A DNA stretch of 64,000 nt from Smittia aterrima. Lineage: Eukaryota > Arthropoda > Insecta > Diptera > Chironomidae. The stretch covers positions 13,764,001 to 13,828,000 of the forward strand of contig CP093831.1 in the NCBI GenBank assembly GCA_033063855.1, read 5' to 3'. Below are positions 1 through 11,140 of this stretch, piece after piece. Both the position numbers and the translations under genes were made by a program. Every line of letters begins with the position of its first letter. Positions within the stretch are counted from its first letter, which is position 1. The notes beneath the pieces were generated by a model. That model saw only the letters and a program-made list of their open reading frames with translations. It searched no databases and was not told the origin of the DNA.

Positions 1-636
1 GAGAATCGTCTTCACTAAATCCATTGTCAGATTCGAGACGATGAGGCAACAGCATTTCCTTGAAAGTTTCAAGTTTAATGGTTTTGCAAACTTGTCCAAA
101 ATGCAAATTGACAGGGACAAGCGACGGCTTTTAGCTTTGAAATATTTTCGGAAAGTTTTCTTTGACACGACAAATATTTTGTTTCGATTCACGAGAGAAC
201 TTAAAATAGAAAGAAAATTGCGTGAAAAGATTTTTTCCGCGAGAAAACTTTTTGAAATAATTGCGTCATAAATCTCTCAGCGGAAATTTCTTCAAAATTA
301 CTGGATCAAAAATTACTTAAAGTCATTAGCGGGATATCTCCATTCAAAAACACATTAAATTAAAGTTAAGCGAGCGAGGCCCTTCCAAAGCTTGAGTTAA
401 ATTTCCCAACACGAGTCGACAGAGAGCGAATTAATAAATATTCACTTCCCTTTTTGTGAATGGCTGCTAATCCGTCTGAATGATTCGTTGCTCTACTCGA
501 ACTCGCAATGCTCTTCTGCTGAAGCAAACTTGATGAATCGAAAAGATTTTTGATGCGCGAATTCAACTTTATCAATTCATTTTATTTCCTTCCCACGCGA
601 TTAGAGTCTTCAACTCGAGAATAAAACAAAGCAGTC
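1..636. other. 5' flank, no gene supported
   Basis: No coding region can be supported here. The short open frames (for example 41-271 + and 366-575 -) have no recognisable domain, no splice structure and low-complexity AT-rich composition. The last part is presumably promoter and 5' UTR of the tetraspanin that starts at 637. Confidence 0.5.
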
Positions 637-2110
637 ATGACGAACAGTGGATACACTTGGTAAGATCGAAATCATTGATGCATAAATTGAATATCAAGCG
701 ACGCTATTTTTAATTGAATTTACAGCATCAGACGAACGTTCTGCTGCCTAAATGTTTTAGTTATGGTGAGTAGCTTCGTTATTCGTTTATTCTCCTAGAA
801 ATCTCACGCAAACAGAATACGAAACGATCCCAAAAGAAACAGCGCTGATCTGCGTGAAAACGGAAACGAGAAAAATCACATAATTGTTGTGTTGAATTAA
901 ACGCGAGAGTGAATCTTAGACAATTACCAACAGTGACAGAGCGTGCAAAATCTTCACGATTGCTTATTCAATTATCCTCCGAGATTTAAATTTAAAAGAA
1001 AACTTTCTTTCTCAACGTTTGTCATCAACGATTTTACAAATTGCTGTCGCCAATTGATTTTCACTTTGCAAATCTTGGAATAACGAGCTTTCTTCTTTCG
1101 TTAATAGCTTAGCGGAGCTTTGTTCCTTTCGATGGGATTATGGCTTCATCTCTCTAATCAAGGCTATGCAACTCTCTACCCGAATCACTTGGGTCTCTCA
1201 GCAGAGTCGCTGTTCATACTTATAGGAGGTCTGAGCATTCTGATCTCGTTCTTCGGTTGCTGCGGATCATTCTTTGAGTCGAGATGCTGTTTAATAATTG
1301 TAAGTCGCATCGAATGGGTCACAAGTCATTTTAATTACAAATTTCTCAACTTGCAGTATTTTTCACTCATAATTGTTCTTTTCATGAGTGAGTTCATCGT
1401 CGGAGCTCTCATATTTGTCTTCAGAAGTGGAATCTCGCGAGCATTGACGATGGATATCAAGGATGGAATCGTCAAGCATTACAACACAACTGATCGCGGA
1501 GGAATGGTCGCTCCATCAGTCTCTACGATTTGGGATAAAGTCCAAGTTGAACTTCAATGTTGCGGAGTCAATTCTTACGAAGATTGGTATGACATTGATG
1601 ATTGGAAGAATAAGAATTGGGTGCCAAAGTCTTGTTGTCGAACAAGACATTCAATGTCACCTGAGAACTACGAAGGATCGGGATACGAAGTTGAAGATGA
1701 TTGCAGAAAGTTAGTGAAGCACTTTCATCTCAGTGTGTCAATCAATTAATTCTCTTTCCACTTCAGGAAGCAACGACCTGATCTCTGGTGGAACCAAGGC
1801 TGCTTGAAAGCTCTTCAACTTTTCCTAATTCGTAAGCTTCATGTTCTAGGCATCGTTGCAATAGTCATAGCGTTCCTACAGGTGAGTTCGATCAACCTTT
1901 CTTTAAGTGGTATCAACATTAAGTTATTTTTCAGCTATTTGGATTGATCATCAGTATGTTGCTATTTTGTACGATCAGAAGGTGAGCTCGCTGTCTCTTC
2001 GGTTGACTCCAAAATAATTCTTTTTTCTAATCCGTAGTCAACGAAAATCTGACACTTACAAATCATATTCGCCGACGAGTGATCAAAGGCAATCCTATCT
2101 TGACGATTAA
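637..2110 (+). CDS. Tsp5D: Tetraspanin, Tsp5D-like
   Basis: Seven coding exons: 637-659, 726-765, 1108-1299, 1357-1709, 1767-1881, 1935-1981, 2038-2110. All joins use GT-AG and keep frame, giving about 280 aa, the usual tetraspanin length. The start ATG is followed by MTNSGYTCIRRTFC, matching my recollection of Drosophila Tsp5D. Four membrane segments are visible (about residues 14-32, 56-78, 86-108 and 231-260). The large extracellular loop has the diagnostic CCG (153-155), a second CC (178-179) and further Cys. Juxtamembrane Cys residues near the N-terminus are typical palmitoylation sites. The C-terminal tail SDTYKSYSP also resembles Tsp5D. Family role: membrane microdomain organiser at plasma or endosomal membranes; the partner is unknown. 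Intron 3 (1300-1356, 57 nt) is stop-free and in frame, so its retention would add 19 codons. A polyadenylation signal AATAAA lies at 2506-2511. Confidence 0.87.
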
Positions 2111-2930
2111 GGTCTCTGACTGGAACAAAACAAAAATTTGATGCCCAAAGAATTTTTCACACGCTCCCTCTCTTCTAAGAAATTTTAAAACTTTGTGCCA
2201 ATGATGGAGGGAGATGAAGAAATTGAGAAGAAGGATGAATTAGATTAGAGACTCAATTACAAGTTTTGAAGCCAAATTAGAGCCATAAGCACAAATATTG
2301 TCTTCAAAATTACTATTTCGTAACTCAAATTATGAATTATGCAACTTCCGTGCAAACATTCCATGAAAGTAAAAACTTTTTTCGAAACGAAGTTCAACTC
2401 GAAGCTTTCAAGAAGCAAAAGTCTTGCTGATAAGTATTTTTAAAGCCAATTATATTTTAAAGAATTGATAAGCAAACGACAAATGTAAATTATTTTAAAC
2501 TCACGAATAAATAACGAAGTGAAATCTTTAAAAACAATTTTTTTTTATTGCTTGTAGCGAAGGCGTTAGATGTTCATTGTCAATTATTACATCAAACTTC
2601 CTAATTTCACACAGCAACATTAATTTATTTGTGCATCAATTAAGCGGAAATTTACATTTTTTTCCGCACATGGTTGTTTTGAAAAAGTTAAGAGAAACCA
2701 CACATGTTAATTGAATAATTAAGAATTCATCGAGTCAGATGCGAGAGAAGGGAAAATATTGTTTGTCTAAAACGCAAATCTCAAAGTAATTCGACCTCGA
2801 CCGTGTTCTTTCATCACCAAATAAAAATTTAGTCTCGCGAGCTTCGACTTTTAAACTGAACTTTGAATTAATTGACCTTGCTCTACTAACCTCAGTTCCC
2901 GGCTTAACTCTAATTAAAGGTTACAGATAA
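2111..2930. other. Convergent 3' region, no gene
   Basis: This is the 3' UTR of the tetraspanin (AATAAA near 2506) followed by the downstream flank of the minus-strand gene that ends at 2931. The two genes converge. I see no additional coding sequence. Confidence 0.5.
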
Positions 2931-3573
2931 TTACTTCTGCAGTCCAACAATCTTTCCGCCGATTTTGTTCAACGCATTGTTAGATGAGAGCATAAAGCTT
3001 TGAATGGCTTTGCCAGGAGCCTGAAAACTTTTAGATTAAAATTTCAGTGAACAAATTCGTGAGAAGGTAACTTACATCAAGAACTGCATTAACAGCATTT
3101 GACACAATCGAGAGCGCAGAAGTTGTTACTTTAAATAATCCAGAAAGACTCTCTGCATTGTTCCCATACTTCTCCGACTCTTTAATTCCTTCAACTGCTG
3201 TTTGACGCTGTGGAAACAAAACGTTTAATCAAGAATCTCGAGAAAAACAAACTTGAGCTTTACATTGAAGATATCAGAAGTTTTCTTTTGAACTCCAAAG
3301 TAGGTTGCATCAATTTTCGAACCATAACCTTCCGTCTCAATTTTTGCGTTGTCGATGTCTTGAGGATTGTCATATGGAATTAACTCAGGCGCCTACAATC
3401 ACGGAGATGAATGTTATTTTAATAAATGCTAAGGCAATCTTACAAACCTCCATATTATAGTAGAGGTCTTCAGCATGCTTAACTCCACGAGCAAGTTCAC
3501 TCGCACTTTGAGGGAAACAACTCGCTCCAATAATCGATGAAGCAACCATCAATAAAATTTTAATGAAATTCAT
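2931..3573 (-). CDS. Small secreted protein, unrecognised
   Basis: Four exons on the minus strand: 3573-3448, 3392-3264, 3207-3076, 3020-2931. All introns are phase 0, and the four exons encode 42, 43, 44 and 29 residues, about 158 aa in total. The N-terminus (MNFIKILLMVASSIIGASC) is a clear signal peptide with cleavage near ASC-F. The mature part is polar, rich in Ser, Ala, Asn and Lys, with few Cys; the C-terminal third (FKVTTSALSIVSNAVNAVLD and beyond) is likely amphipathic helix. I do not recognise a family. The donor of intron 1 is a weak GTTTGT; a stronger GTAAGA three bases later would break the frame. Its neighbours (tetraspanin, transporter array) give no functional hint. It could be an antimicrobial, seminal or salivary-type lineage-specific protein, but nothing shows which. 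Confidence 0.7.
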
Positions 3574-5759
3574 TCTGGTCGATTAATGAAGCAAATTGAA
3601 GATTTTTGAGAAAACTAAATCACTTGCTACCACTGCAAAGCCAAGCAGCACACTAACCAAGTAACCACCACAAGCCTTCCGTGATGTAATTGGTCGCTTT
3701 CACTTGGCTAAGTGTTGTTGCAATCTCAAGTTAATGATATTTCTTTCCCCTGAATCTCCACAACACGAGTTACTCGTCAAAAATTAAAAAAGCTTTGAAC
3801 GTTTTAAATTGGAAGAACTCGTTCGACCAGTTTTTGCAGACAGCTTTGACTTTCCAATAAATATTACATAATTGATTTAAAATTCCAAATTTATTTCTAG
3901 TCAAAAATGATTTTTTTTCGCCAAATTTCTAGTAAAAGCATCGACACCATGTCTGACTTCGTCGTCGGCTTTTATATCGGAAGTTGGGCTATTGAAAATG
4001 CGCGGAAGTGGAAAAGAGAAAAGAAAACTTCACATGTCCGAGTTAATCAAGACAGCAGTAAAATTAAGAGAGAGAAGAGCTCAAAGCGGTAACTAAAATC
4101 GTCACGCAACCGATGATGAATTCTTGGTCGAACCGTTTCTTTCCGTCCAAGCTTCAATCAAATCATTTCAATTCAATCAAAACACTTTTATCAAAATCTT
4201 TGATATTCATCATCAGATTTTGTTCTCACAGGCGCTTGCAACAAATCACAAGTTCAAGAACAAACCTCTCTTGCATCGAAGTTTAAATTATATTTAAAAT
4301 AAGAAACATTTTTTCTCCGCTCAACATTCTCTTTCATTCGAAACTTTTCCGTCAAACGAGAAACAGTCGCACGACACACTCGGTCTTATTCAAACGTTGA
4401 TGTCGTTGATCGCGATAAAAATATTCTTGATTTATTTTTATCCTATTATTTCTAAGGTTACTGTCAATAAGTGAACACGGAACAGAGTGAAATCTTCTAA
4501 GATCAAGTTAGTGTTTGAGAGTAAATCAACGCCGAAAGTAAGGCATCCATCGATAATCAATTACTAAGTGTTCGACCTTCAATTACGTGATCTTTAAGTG
4601 TATTTCCCTGGTTAATAAACGATAAGGTAAAAAGTTTTCTCCAATCAAACTTTTTTTTTGAGTTTATTTCTTAATGTCTACATTGAGCCATAAACTTATT
4701 TTATTGGGCTAACAACTTCATGAGTAGCGTGCTAAAAAAAAAAACGTTTATCGAGTTCACGAAATGATATCGCGAAGAAGCAGTAAAAGGTTTTGAAAGC
4801 GGCCGAATATGGAAATTTCATTTGAGGAATTCCTAATGACAGAACAATGATCTTCAATATTTTTGCGAGTTCCCACGTGCCACGACAGTCGTCAAACAAC
4901 TTTTCTTCTTTCGCGATGCACTACGCGCAGAAGTTTCTCATCTGCATTCGTGCACTGCAACTTATCACGAGCTCGTTCTGCAAGAGCACGAAGAGTCAGC
5001 TGCTGCGGCGAAATTATTTTCTCTTTTCCCGAATACTATCGAAAATATTTTCAATTTCCCACTGAGGTGTCGAAAATTTGCGAGAAGTTCATGAGAGAGC
5101 GAACGAGAGAAGTGGGTCAAGTTTATCTTCTGTTTAGTGCTCTGCCTAGTGTTGAGATGAAAAAGTGTTTGCTCGACGAGAACAGCGGAATCAATAACAA
5201 AATATTCCAAATGTTGATTCAAAAGAAAAATAAAAATCAGTTTATGTCAAGAAGGAAAGAAATTTATCACTTTATTGCTAAAAGTTTTATTATTTCAACG
5301 AGAGATCGAGCTCAAGTTGTTATCAGTGCATTGCTGCATTTTGTTAGATAATTGTTATCGTGCATGAGAAAATATTTAAAAGTTCATTCAATCCAAACGA
5401 TTGTTCAAAAGAATGAATTCTTGGCAGTTAAATTCTTGCCTTTCCATGCCTTCAACTTGAAAATTTATCGAGCAAAGATGTCTCTAGTAGACTTCCTTCG
5501 TGTAATGTCGTTGAAGACAGACGAAGGACGGACAGACAAATCTACAGCAACTTGAATGATCTAACTAAATAAGCATAAATCTAGAACGCATAAACCTCTG
5601 ACTAAATATTTAAATATTTTATTTCAGATTCGTTTGCGAAGTGAAGTCAAATTTGATTTTTATCAAATTTGTTGTGAAATGAATGATCACGATAATTTTT
5701 AAACGATAAAAGAAAAACATTTACTTTGGGATCTTTCTGTGAATTACCAAATATTGATC
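3574..5759. other. Intergenic; candidate 5' UTR exon of transporter 1
   Basis: No protein gene is supported. A plausible non-coding first exon of the transporter ends at 4626 (ATAAG|gtaaaa), with an acceptor at 5627 (tttatttcag|A), which would give a ~1 kb 5' UTR intron. The overlapping open frames at 4847-5555 lie inside that proposed intron and have no recognisable content. The ORF at 3907-4092 is discussed among the rejected items. Confidence 0.35.
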
Positions 5760-7580
5760 ATGGAAGTGAATGAAATGGAATTGAACAACAGAAATGTGAT
5801 CGTGAACCAAATGCATCCTGAAGTGATAAGAATTCGAATGTCAAACGATAAAAATGGCTTGATCAATGGAAAGAGCAATGAAACGGTCGACAATTCAACG
5901 GGACCGGCTCCGACAAGTTATGTTGAGACGTTGATGCATCTCTTCAAAGGAAATGTTGGCCCAGGATGCTATGCGATGGCAGATGCTGTGAAGAATGGAG
6001 GCCTTATTCTCGCTCCGATATTAACTTTGTTCCTTGGAGTTATTTGCGTTCATGGTGAGTTAGTCACGCTTTAATTACTCATGTTTGTTTATTTTTTAAA
6101 ATATTTTAAACAGCTCAGCATATTCTTCTCAGATGTTCCGCGAAGATGGAACACAAACACATGCTCACCTACAAGCCAGACTACGCCGAAACAGTTGAGC
6201 TTTGTTTCAAAAGCAGCAGCAGTGAGCGATGGCGAAGTCTTGCACCATTAATGAAAAGAATTTGCAACATTTTCATTTGCGTCACACAGGTTGGCATCTT
6301 AATGTTCAAGTTACGGTTGATTAATTTTTCTTTTTCGTTCAATTAATAATTTGGTTTTTGTCACAAAAAATCTGTTTTGGTAAAGCCAATGTAAAGAATT
6401 ATTAATCAAATTATTCGCGGCATTCCCGTTTCCATGGAATTTTCCATCCTTCTCGCATTCATTATTGACAAAATCTTTTTTAGTTCGGCTTCTGCTGTAT
6501 TTACTTTCTGTTCATTGGGACGAATTTGAAGCAAGTTCTCGACTTTTATGAAATCTACATAAACATTAGCATTCTCGTTGCTATCGTCTTGATTCCAATT
6601 TGGCTTTCGTCAATGATAACAAACTTGAAGTATTTGGGTGAGATTTCCATAAAAACTCAATCGTGAGCGATAATTTATTTTAATTTCTTAGCTCCTTGCA
6701 GTGCAATGGCCAATGTTTGCATGATCACTGGGATCATAATCTCTTATTACTACTCAGTTCAGGACTTACCTCCGATAAGCGAAAGAAATTTCGTCACAAC
6801 GGATCTCCATCGACTTCCGTTATTCTTTGGAACTGCAATCTTTGCATTCGAAGGAATCGCGTTGGTTCTTCCGCTTCAGAATGCGATGTTGAAACCAAAT
6901 AATTTCTCAAAAATGTTCGGCGTTTTGAACGTTGGAATGGTTTTTGTCACGGGAATCTTCATCTCGTTTGGAGCTATCGGATATTGGAAATATGGAGAAG
7001 AAACTGAAGCATCGTTAACTTTGAATCTCCCAACTGATGAAATGTAAAAAGATTTTTATAAAATTTATTTTCATTAAAACTAACTTCAAACACTTGTAGA
7101 CTTGCACAATGCGTCAAACTTGCGATTGCTCTGGGAGTCTTATTAGGATACGCGATTCAATTCTTCGTAGCCATTCAAATTATGTTCCCGACAGTTAGAG
7201 AATCAATTAAATTCGTTGATCGTCATCCTCTTGCTGGGGAGTTGATGTTCAGGTTTGAATCTAAATATTTTTGTTACTTTCATTTGATTAACTTTTCATA
7301 TTTTTCTTCTAGAACTGTGATGGTTCTCGTGACGTTTGGAATAGCAGAGCTCGTGCCTAATTTGAGTCTGATGTTGAGTCTTATCGGTGCTGTTTGCAGT
7401 ACAATTCTCGCTCTCGTTCTCCCGCCTTTAATGGAGTTTATCGTCTTATCTTGTGAAGACGAAGGAGTCGGTTGGTTCGTGTTCGTCAAGAACGGAATCA
7501 TTCTTATAATCTCTTTGCTTGGATTCTTGACTGGAGGCTATGAAAGTCTCTCGAAAATCGTGGAAACTTACTTTGAATAA
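5760..7580 (+). CDS. SLC36/AAAP amino-acid transporter 1
   Basis: Six exons: 5760-6054, 6114-6289, 6484-6637, 6692-7043, 7100-7252, 7313-7580. The joins keep frame and give 465 aa. It belongs to the proton-assisted amino-acid transporter group (SLC36, AAAP superfamily; Drosophila pathetic and CG1139-type relatives). Evidence is the N-terminal hallmark HLFKGNVGPGCYAMADAVKN, which starts TM1, then repeated hydrophobic segments, DLPPISER, FAFEGIALVLPL, and a C-terminal GGYESLSKI. Such proteins move small neutral amino acids across plasma or lysosomal membranes; substrate cannot be read here. The ATG at 5760 is the first in frame; the longer open frame begins at GTG 5739. It is the most intron-rich member, so it probably keeps the ancestral structure while the next three have lost introns. 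The ~60-residue hydrophilic N-terminus is longer than in its neighbours. Confidence 0.88.
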
Positions 7581-8095
7581 TCTTAATTTTATTTGACGAA
7601 GATAAATAGAAATGTATCACTTTAATTAATTTAAGTTAAATGCACAAGACAGAAAATAAACAATCCAAAATATTTATTGTCGTCGAACGATGATTCAACG
7701 ATAACAAAATTATTTTTCTTTATTTCATAATAATAAACATTTTACTATGATCCATTGAGGAGACGCTTTTGAGTCATACTGAATGAATGAGAATTGCAAA
7801 ACAATTTAATTTGATATCGTTTTGATTATCTAAGTCCGAACAAAAGAATTTTTCTACGTCAACAATCTCTCATGTCTCATAATTGAGAGATCAGTTTAAT
7901 AATAAATTTCAAGAGCTTATGAGATATTATTGCTTTGGCCCCTAATCGATCAATTATCACCGCAAATTGAAATCAATCTCAATAAACTACACTTTCATTA
8001 ACAAAAGGCGATAAAGCTAATCAATTTAGCTCGTTGAGTGGAATTTTATCCCGGTAAAGCGAGTCTTTCAATTATTTCGCAAAGTACACTCGACG
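7581..8095. other. Intergenic between transporters 1 and 2
   Basis: AT-rich spacer holding the 3' UTR of transporter 1 (an AATAAA lies near 7656) and the upstream region of transporter 2. No coding content is seen. Confidence 0.45.
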
Positions 8096-9522
8096 ATGAA
8101 GGAACTCCCGATCAATTCTCTTCCGCACGAAGAAAGTGAGACAAGCATTAAAGTGAAAACGAAGCACAAGACAAGTTACTTTGAAGCGTTGATTCATCTC
8201 TTCAAAGCTGGTCTTGGCCCAGGATGTTTTGCGATGGGAGAAGCAATGGCAAATTGTGGAATTATCCTCGGATCGATTTTGACAATTTTTCTCTCGGTTG
8301 TTTGTCTCTACGAGCAGCACGTTCTTCTGAAATGTGCCAACAACGTGAGACGACACTATCGACTTGAAGAACGTCCGGATTATGCTGAGACATTTGAGAA
8401 AAGTTTACTTGCAAATGAGAAATGGAAAAAATATTCAAACGCAATGAAGCTGGTCGTCAATATTTTTCTGATTCTCACTCAGCTCGGTTTCTGCTCAGTT
8501 TACGTTTTGTTTATCGGCAACAATGTGCGGAACGTGTTGATTTACTTTGGATACGATTTCAATGTCAGAATTGTGATTTTGTTTGCGGTAGTGCCAATCT
8601 TGCTGCCGTCATTGATAACAAATCTCAAGTTTCTTGGTGAGTAATTCATTGCTTGCTGATCATCGATTTTCCACTTAACTTGTTAAACTCTAAAGCACCT
8701 TTCTCTGGAATCGCGAGTGTTTGCATGCTCACTGGAGTTGGAATAACACTTTCCTACATAACTCAACAACTGCCGGATATTCGCGAAAGAGACATGGCAG
8801 TTCTATCATGGTCGAAGCTTCCTCTTTTCTTCGGGACGGTCATTTATCTCTTCGAGGGCATTGGATTAGTTCTCCCGCTGAAAAACTCAATGAAGAATCC
8901 TTCAAACTTCTCAAGGCCACTTGGAGTTCTAAATGTTGGTGTTTCCATGCATTCAGTTCTGTTCGTCAGCTTGGGGATCTTCGGTTATTGGCAGTACGGA
9001 CCTGATGTTGAAGGATCGTTAACGTTGAATCTTCCAAAGGATGAATGGCTAGCGCTGACAACTCTGATGGTGCTTTCGTTCGGTGTAGTGCTTGGCTATG
9101 CGATTCAATTCTTCATTCCAATGCAAATTATGTTTCCTTCAATCAGAAAAATCATCAAACCCGCAGATCGTAATCCTCTTGTTGGTAAGTCTCCTTAAAT
9201 TTCAAATATTTCTTTAATTTTCTTTATTTCTTGATTAGGCGAAATCTCATTCAGAGCGTTCATGGTTCTTGTCACCTTTGGAGTTGCTTTGTCTGTGCCA
9301 AACCTCGGACTTTTGATTAGTTTAATCGGAGCTGTTTGCAGTAACTCTCTCGCTTTACTTTTCCCTGTGCTGATTGAATTTCTTGTCGAGACCAGAGACA
9401 ATAAGCCAATGAGTGGAATTTTCATGGCAAAGAATGGTTTCATCCTTTTGTTAGCCTGTGTCGGCTTCGTCAGCGGTGGTTATGAAAGTGTTAAACAAAT
9501 TATAGATTTGTACAGTGAATAA
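8096..9522 (+). CDS. SLC36/AAAP amino-acid transporter 2 (divergent)
   Basis: Three exons: 8096-8636, 8696-9184, 9239-9522, giving 437 aa. Paralogue of the flanking transporters by position, by shared intron sites (the first intron falls after LKFLG as in its neighbours) and by sequence (FLILTQLGFCSVYVLFI, YLFEGIGLVLPL, GGYESVKQI). The first-helix signature is altered: HLFKAGLGPGCFAM instead of HLFKGNVGxGCFGM, so the GN pair usual in this family is missing. This may change substrate or coupling; that is inference. The TAA stop at 9520-9522 overlaps an AATAAA (9518-9523), and the next gene's ATG is only 65 bp further on. The N-terminus is short and hydrophilic; the ATG at 8096 is the first in frame. 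Confidence 0.87.
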
Positions 9523-9587
9523 AAAAGTTTATCAGAGTGATCTTTGCAAACTAAGACTTTCAGATAAAATTTGAAATTTCAGTGAAA

Positions 9588-11004
9588 ATGGAAAAGAATG
9601 AAGTTTCTCAGTCAAACAACGAATCAAATGAAAAGACTCGAGTTCGGGAACGGAAACCTCATCGAGCGACAACTTACATCGATACTCTCGTTCATTTGTT
9701 TAAAGGAAATGTTGGAACTGGTTGCTTTGGAATGGCACACGCGATCAAGAACAGCGGTCTCCTAGTTGGAGGTCTCTTAACTATTCTCATCGCTTGCATT
9801 GTCGTTCACATGGAGCACATTTTAGTAAAATCAGCAGAGTACAAACAAGGAGTTAACAAACTCGACAAACGACCTAGTTACGCTAAAACTCTCGAGTTGT
9901 GCTTTGCAGGAAGCAGAAGTGAAAGGATTCGTCGCTTAGCTCCTTTCATGAAAAGTTCTTGCAACTACTTGATTTGCTTGACTCAACTTGGATTCTGTTC
10001 AGTTTATTTTGTGTTCGTGAGTACAACATTGAAATACATCTTTGACTTCCACGGATATGTTATCGACATTCATCTCATGACTGTCTTCGTATTTATTCCG
10101 ATTTGGTTAACTTCGCTTGTTCGAGAGCTCAAACTAATGGGTAAGAAAAAAGTTTAATTTTGAGACTTGCAATTTATTTTTGTCTTCAGTAATCTTCTCA
10201 GCCATCGCCAACTGCTGCATGATCATTGGAATCATTCTGACGATTGGATTCGCCGCTCAAGATTTGCCTCCAATCAGCGAACGGAAATTATTTGCCGGTT
10301 TCGAGACTCTTCCGGTCTTTTTTGGCATGGTGACGTTTGCTTTCGAGGGAATCGCTTTAGTGCTTCCATTAAGAAATCAAATGAGATACCCAGAAAAGTT
10401 TGGCGGAATTTTTGGAGTTTTGAACGTTGGAATGTTCCTCGTCACACTTTGTTTCGTTGTCTTGGGAGAGATTGGTTACTGGAAATACGGAGAAGAGACT
10501 AAAGGATCTCTGACTTTCAACTTGCCAACCGAAGACGTGTAAGAATGTTAAAACAAAGATTTCAATAGATCTCAAAATTTAATTTTCAGATTCGCTCAAA
10601 TCGTTATGATTATGATCGCTCTTGGTGTGTCCCTTGGTTACACATTACAACTCTTCATTGCTGTGCAAATATTATTCGGCAAAATCTTGCAATCTTCAAA
10701 GCTTGCTAAGCTTCATCCTGACTGGTCTGAGTATATCTTCCGAACACTTCTCGTCATCGGAACATTTCTCGTTGCTGAGCTTGTTCCAAATCTCAGTTTG
10801 CTCTTGAGTTTCGTTGGATCAGTTTTATGTTCAGTCCTTGCATTCATTTATCCAGTGATCATTGAGTTTGTCATTCTCGATACGAAAGGTGAAGGAATTG
10901 GATGGGCAATTTGGATGAAAAATATTTTCGTTCTCTTGTTCGCGATGACTGGCAGCATTTCAGGAGCTTACGTCAGTCTCAAAGAAATTTTTGGTCAATT
11001 CTGA
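9588..11004 (+). CDS. SLC36/AAAP amino-acid transporter 3
   Basis: Three exons: 9588-10140, 10190-10538, 10590-11004, giving 438 aa. It has the full SLC36 signature HLFKGNVGTGCFGMAHAI, the long hydrophobic segments, AAQDLPPISER and FAFEGIALVLPL. The ATG at 9588 is preceded five bases upstream by a good splice acceptor (tgaaatttcag ending 9582), so a 5' UTR intron is likely. The upstream neighbour's stop is only 65 bp away, leaving little room for a separate promoter. It is nearly identical to transporter 4, including the positions and sequence of both introns, so the pair is a very recent tandem duplication or is being homogenised by gene conversion. The first intron (49 nt) contains stops. 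Role: proton-coupled amino-acid transport, inferred from family. Confidence 0.9.
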
Positions 11005-11140
11005 AACAAGTTTATATAATACAATTCTTTGAATCCAGATGGAGCAGTTTTGCCTTTGGCCTTTTGCCAGTTTTGTTGATTTTCTTGAGTAATCTTTGAA
11101 AATAAAAACTTTCAAACAAAAATTTAAAATTTAGGTGAAA

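Noticed and set aside
3907..4092. 61-codon plus-strand ORF with YIGSWAIENARKW
   Set aside because: Methionine-initiated and basic, but with no recognisable family, no splice context and no downstream poly(A) signal seen; could be a small peptide gene, but the evidence is too thin.
4847..5555. Overlapping ORFs including a 162-codon frame
   Set aside because: Composition is low complexity, all frames are open together, and the region lies in the proposed 5' UTR intron of transporter 1.
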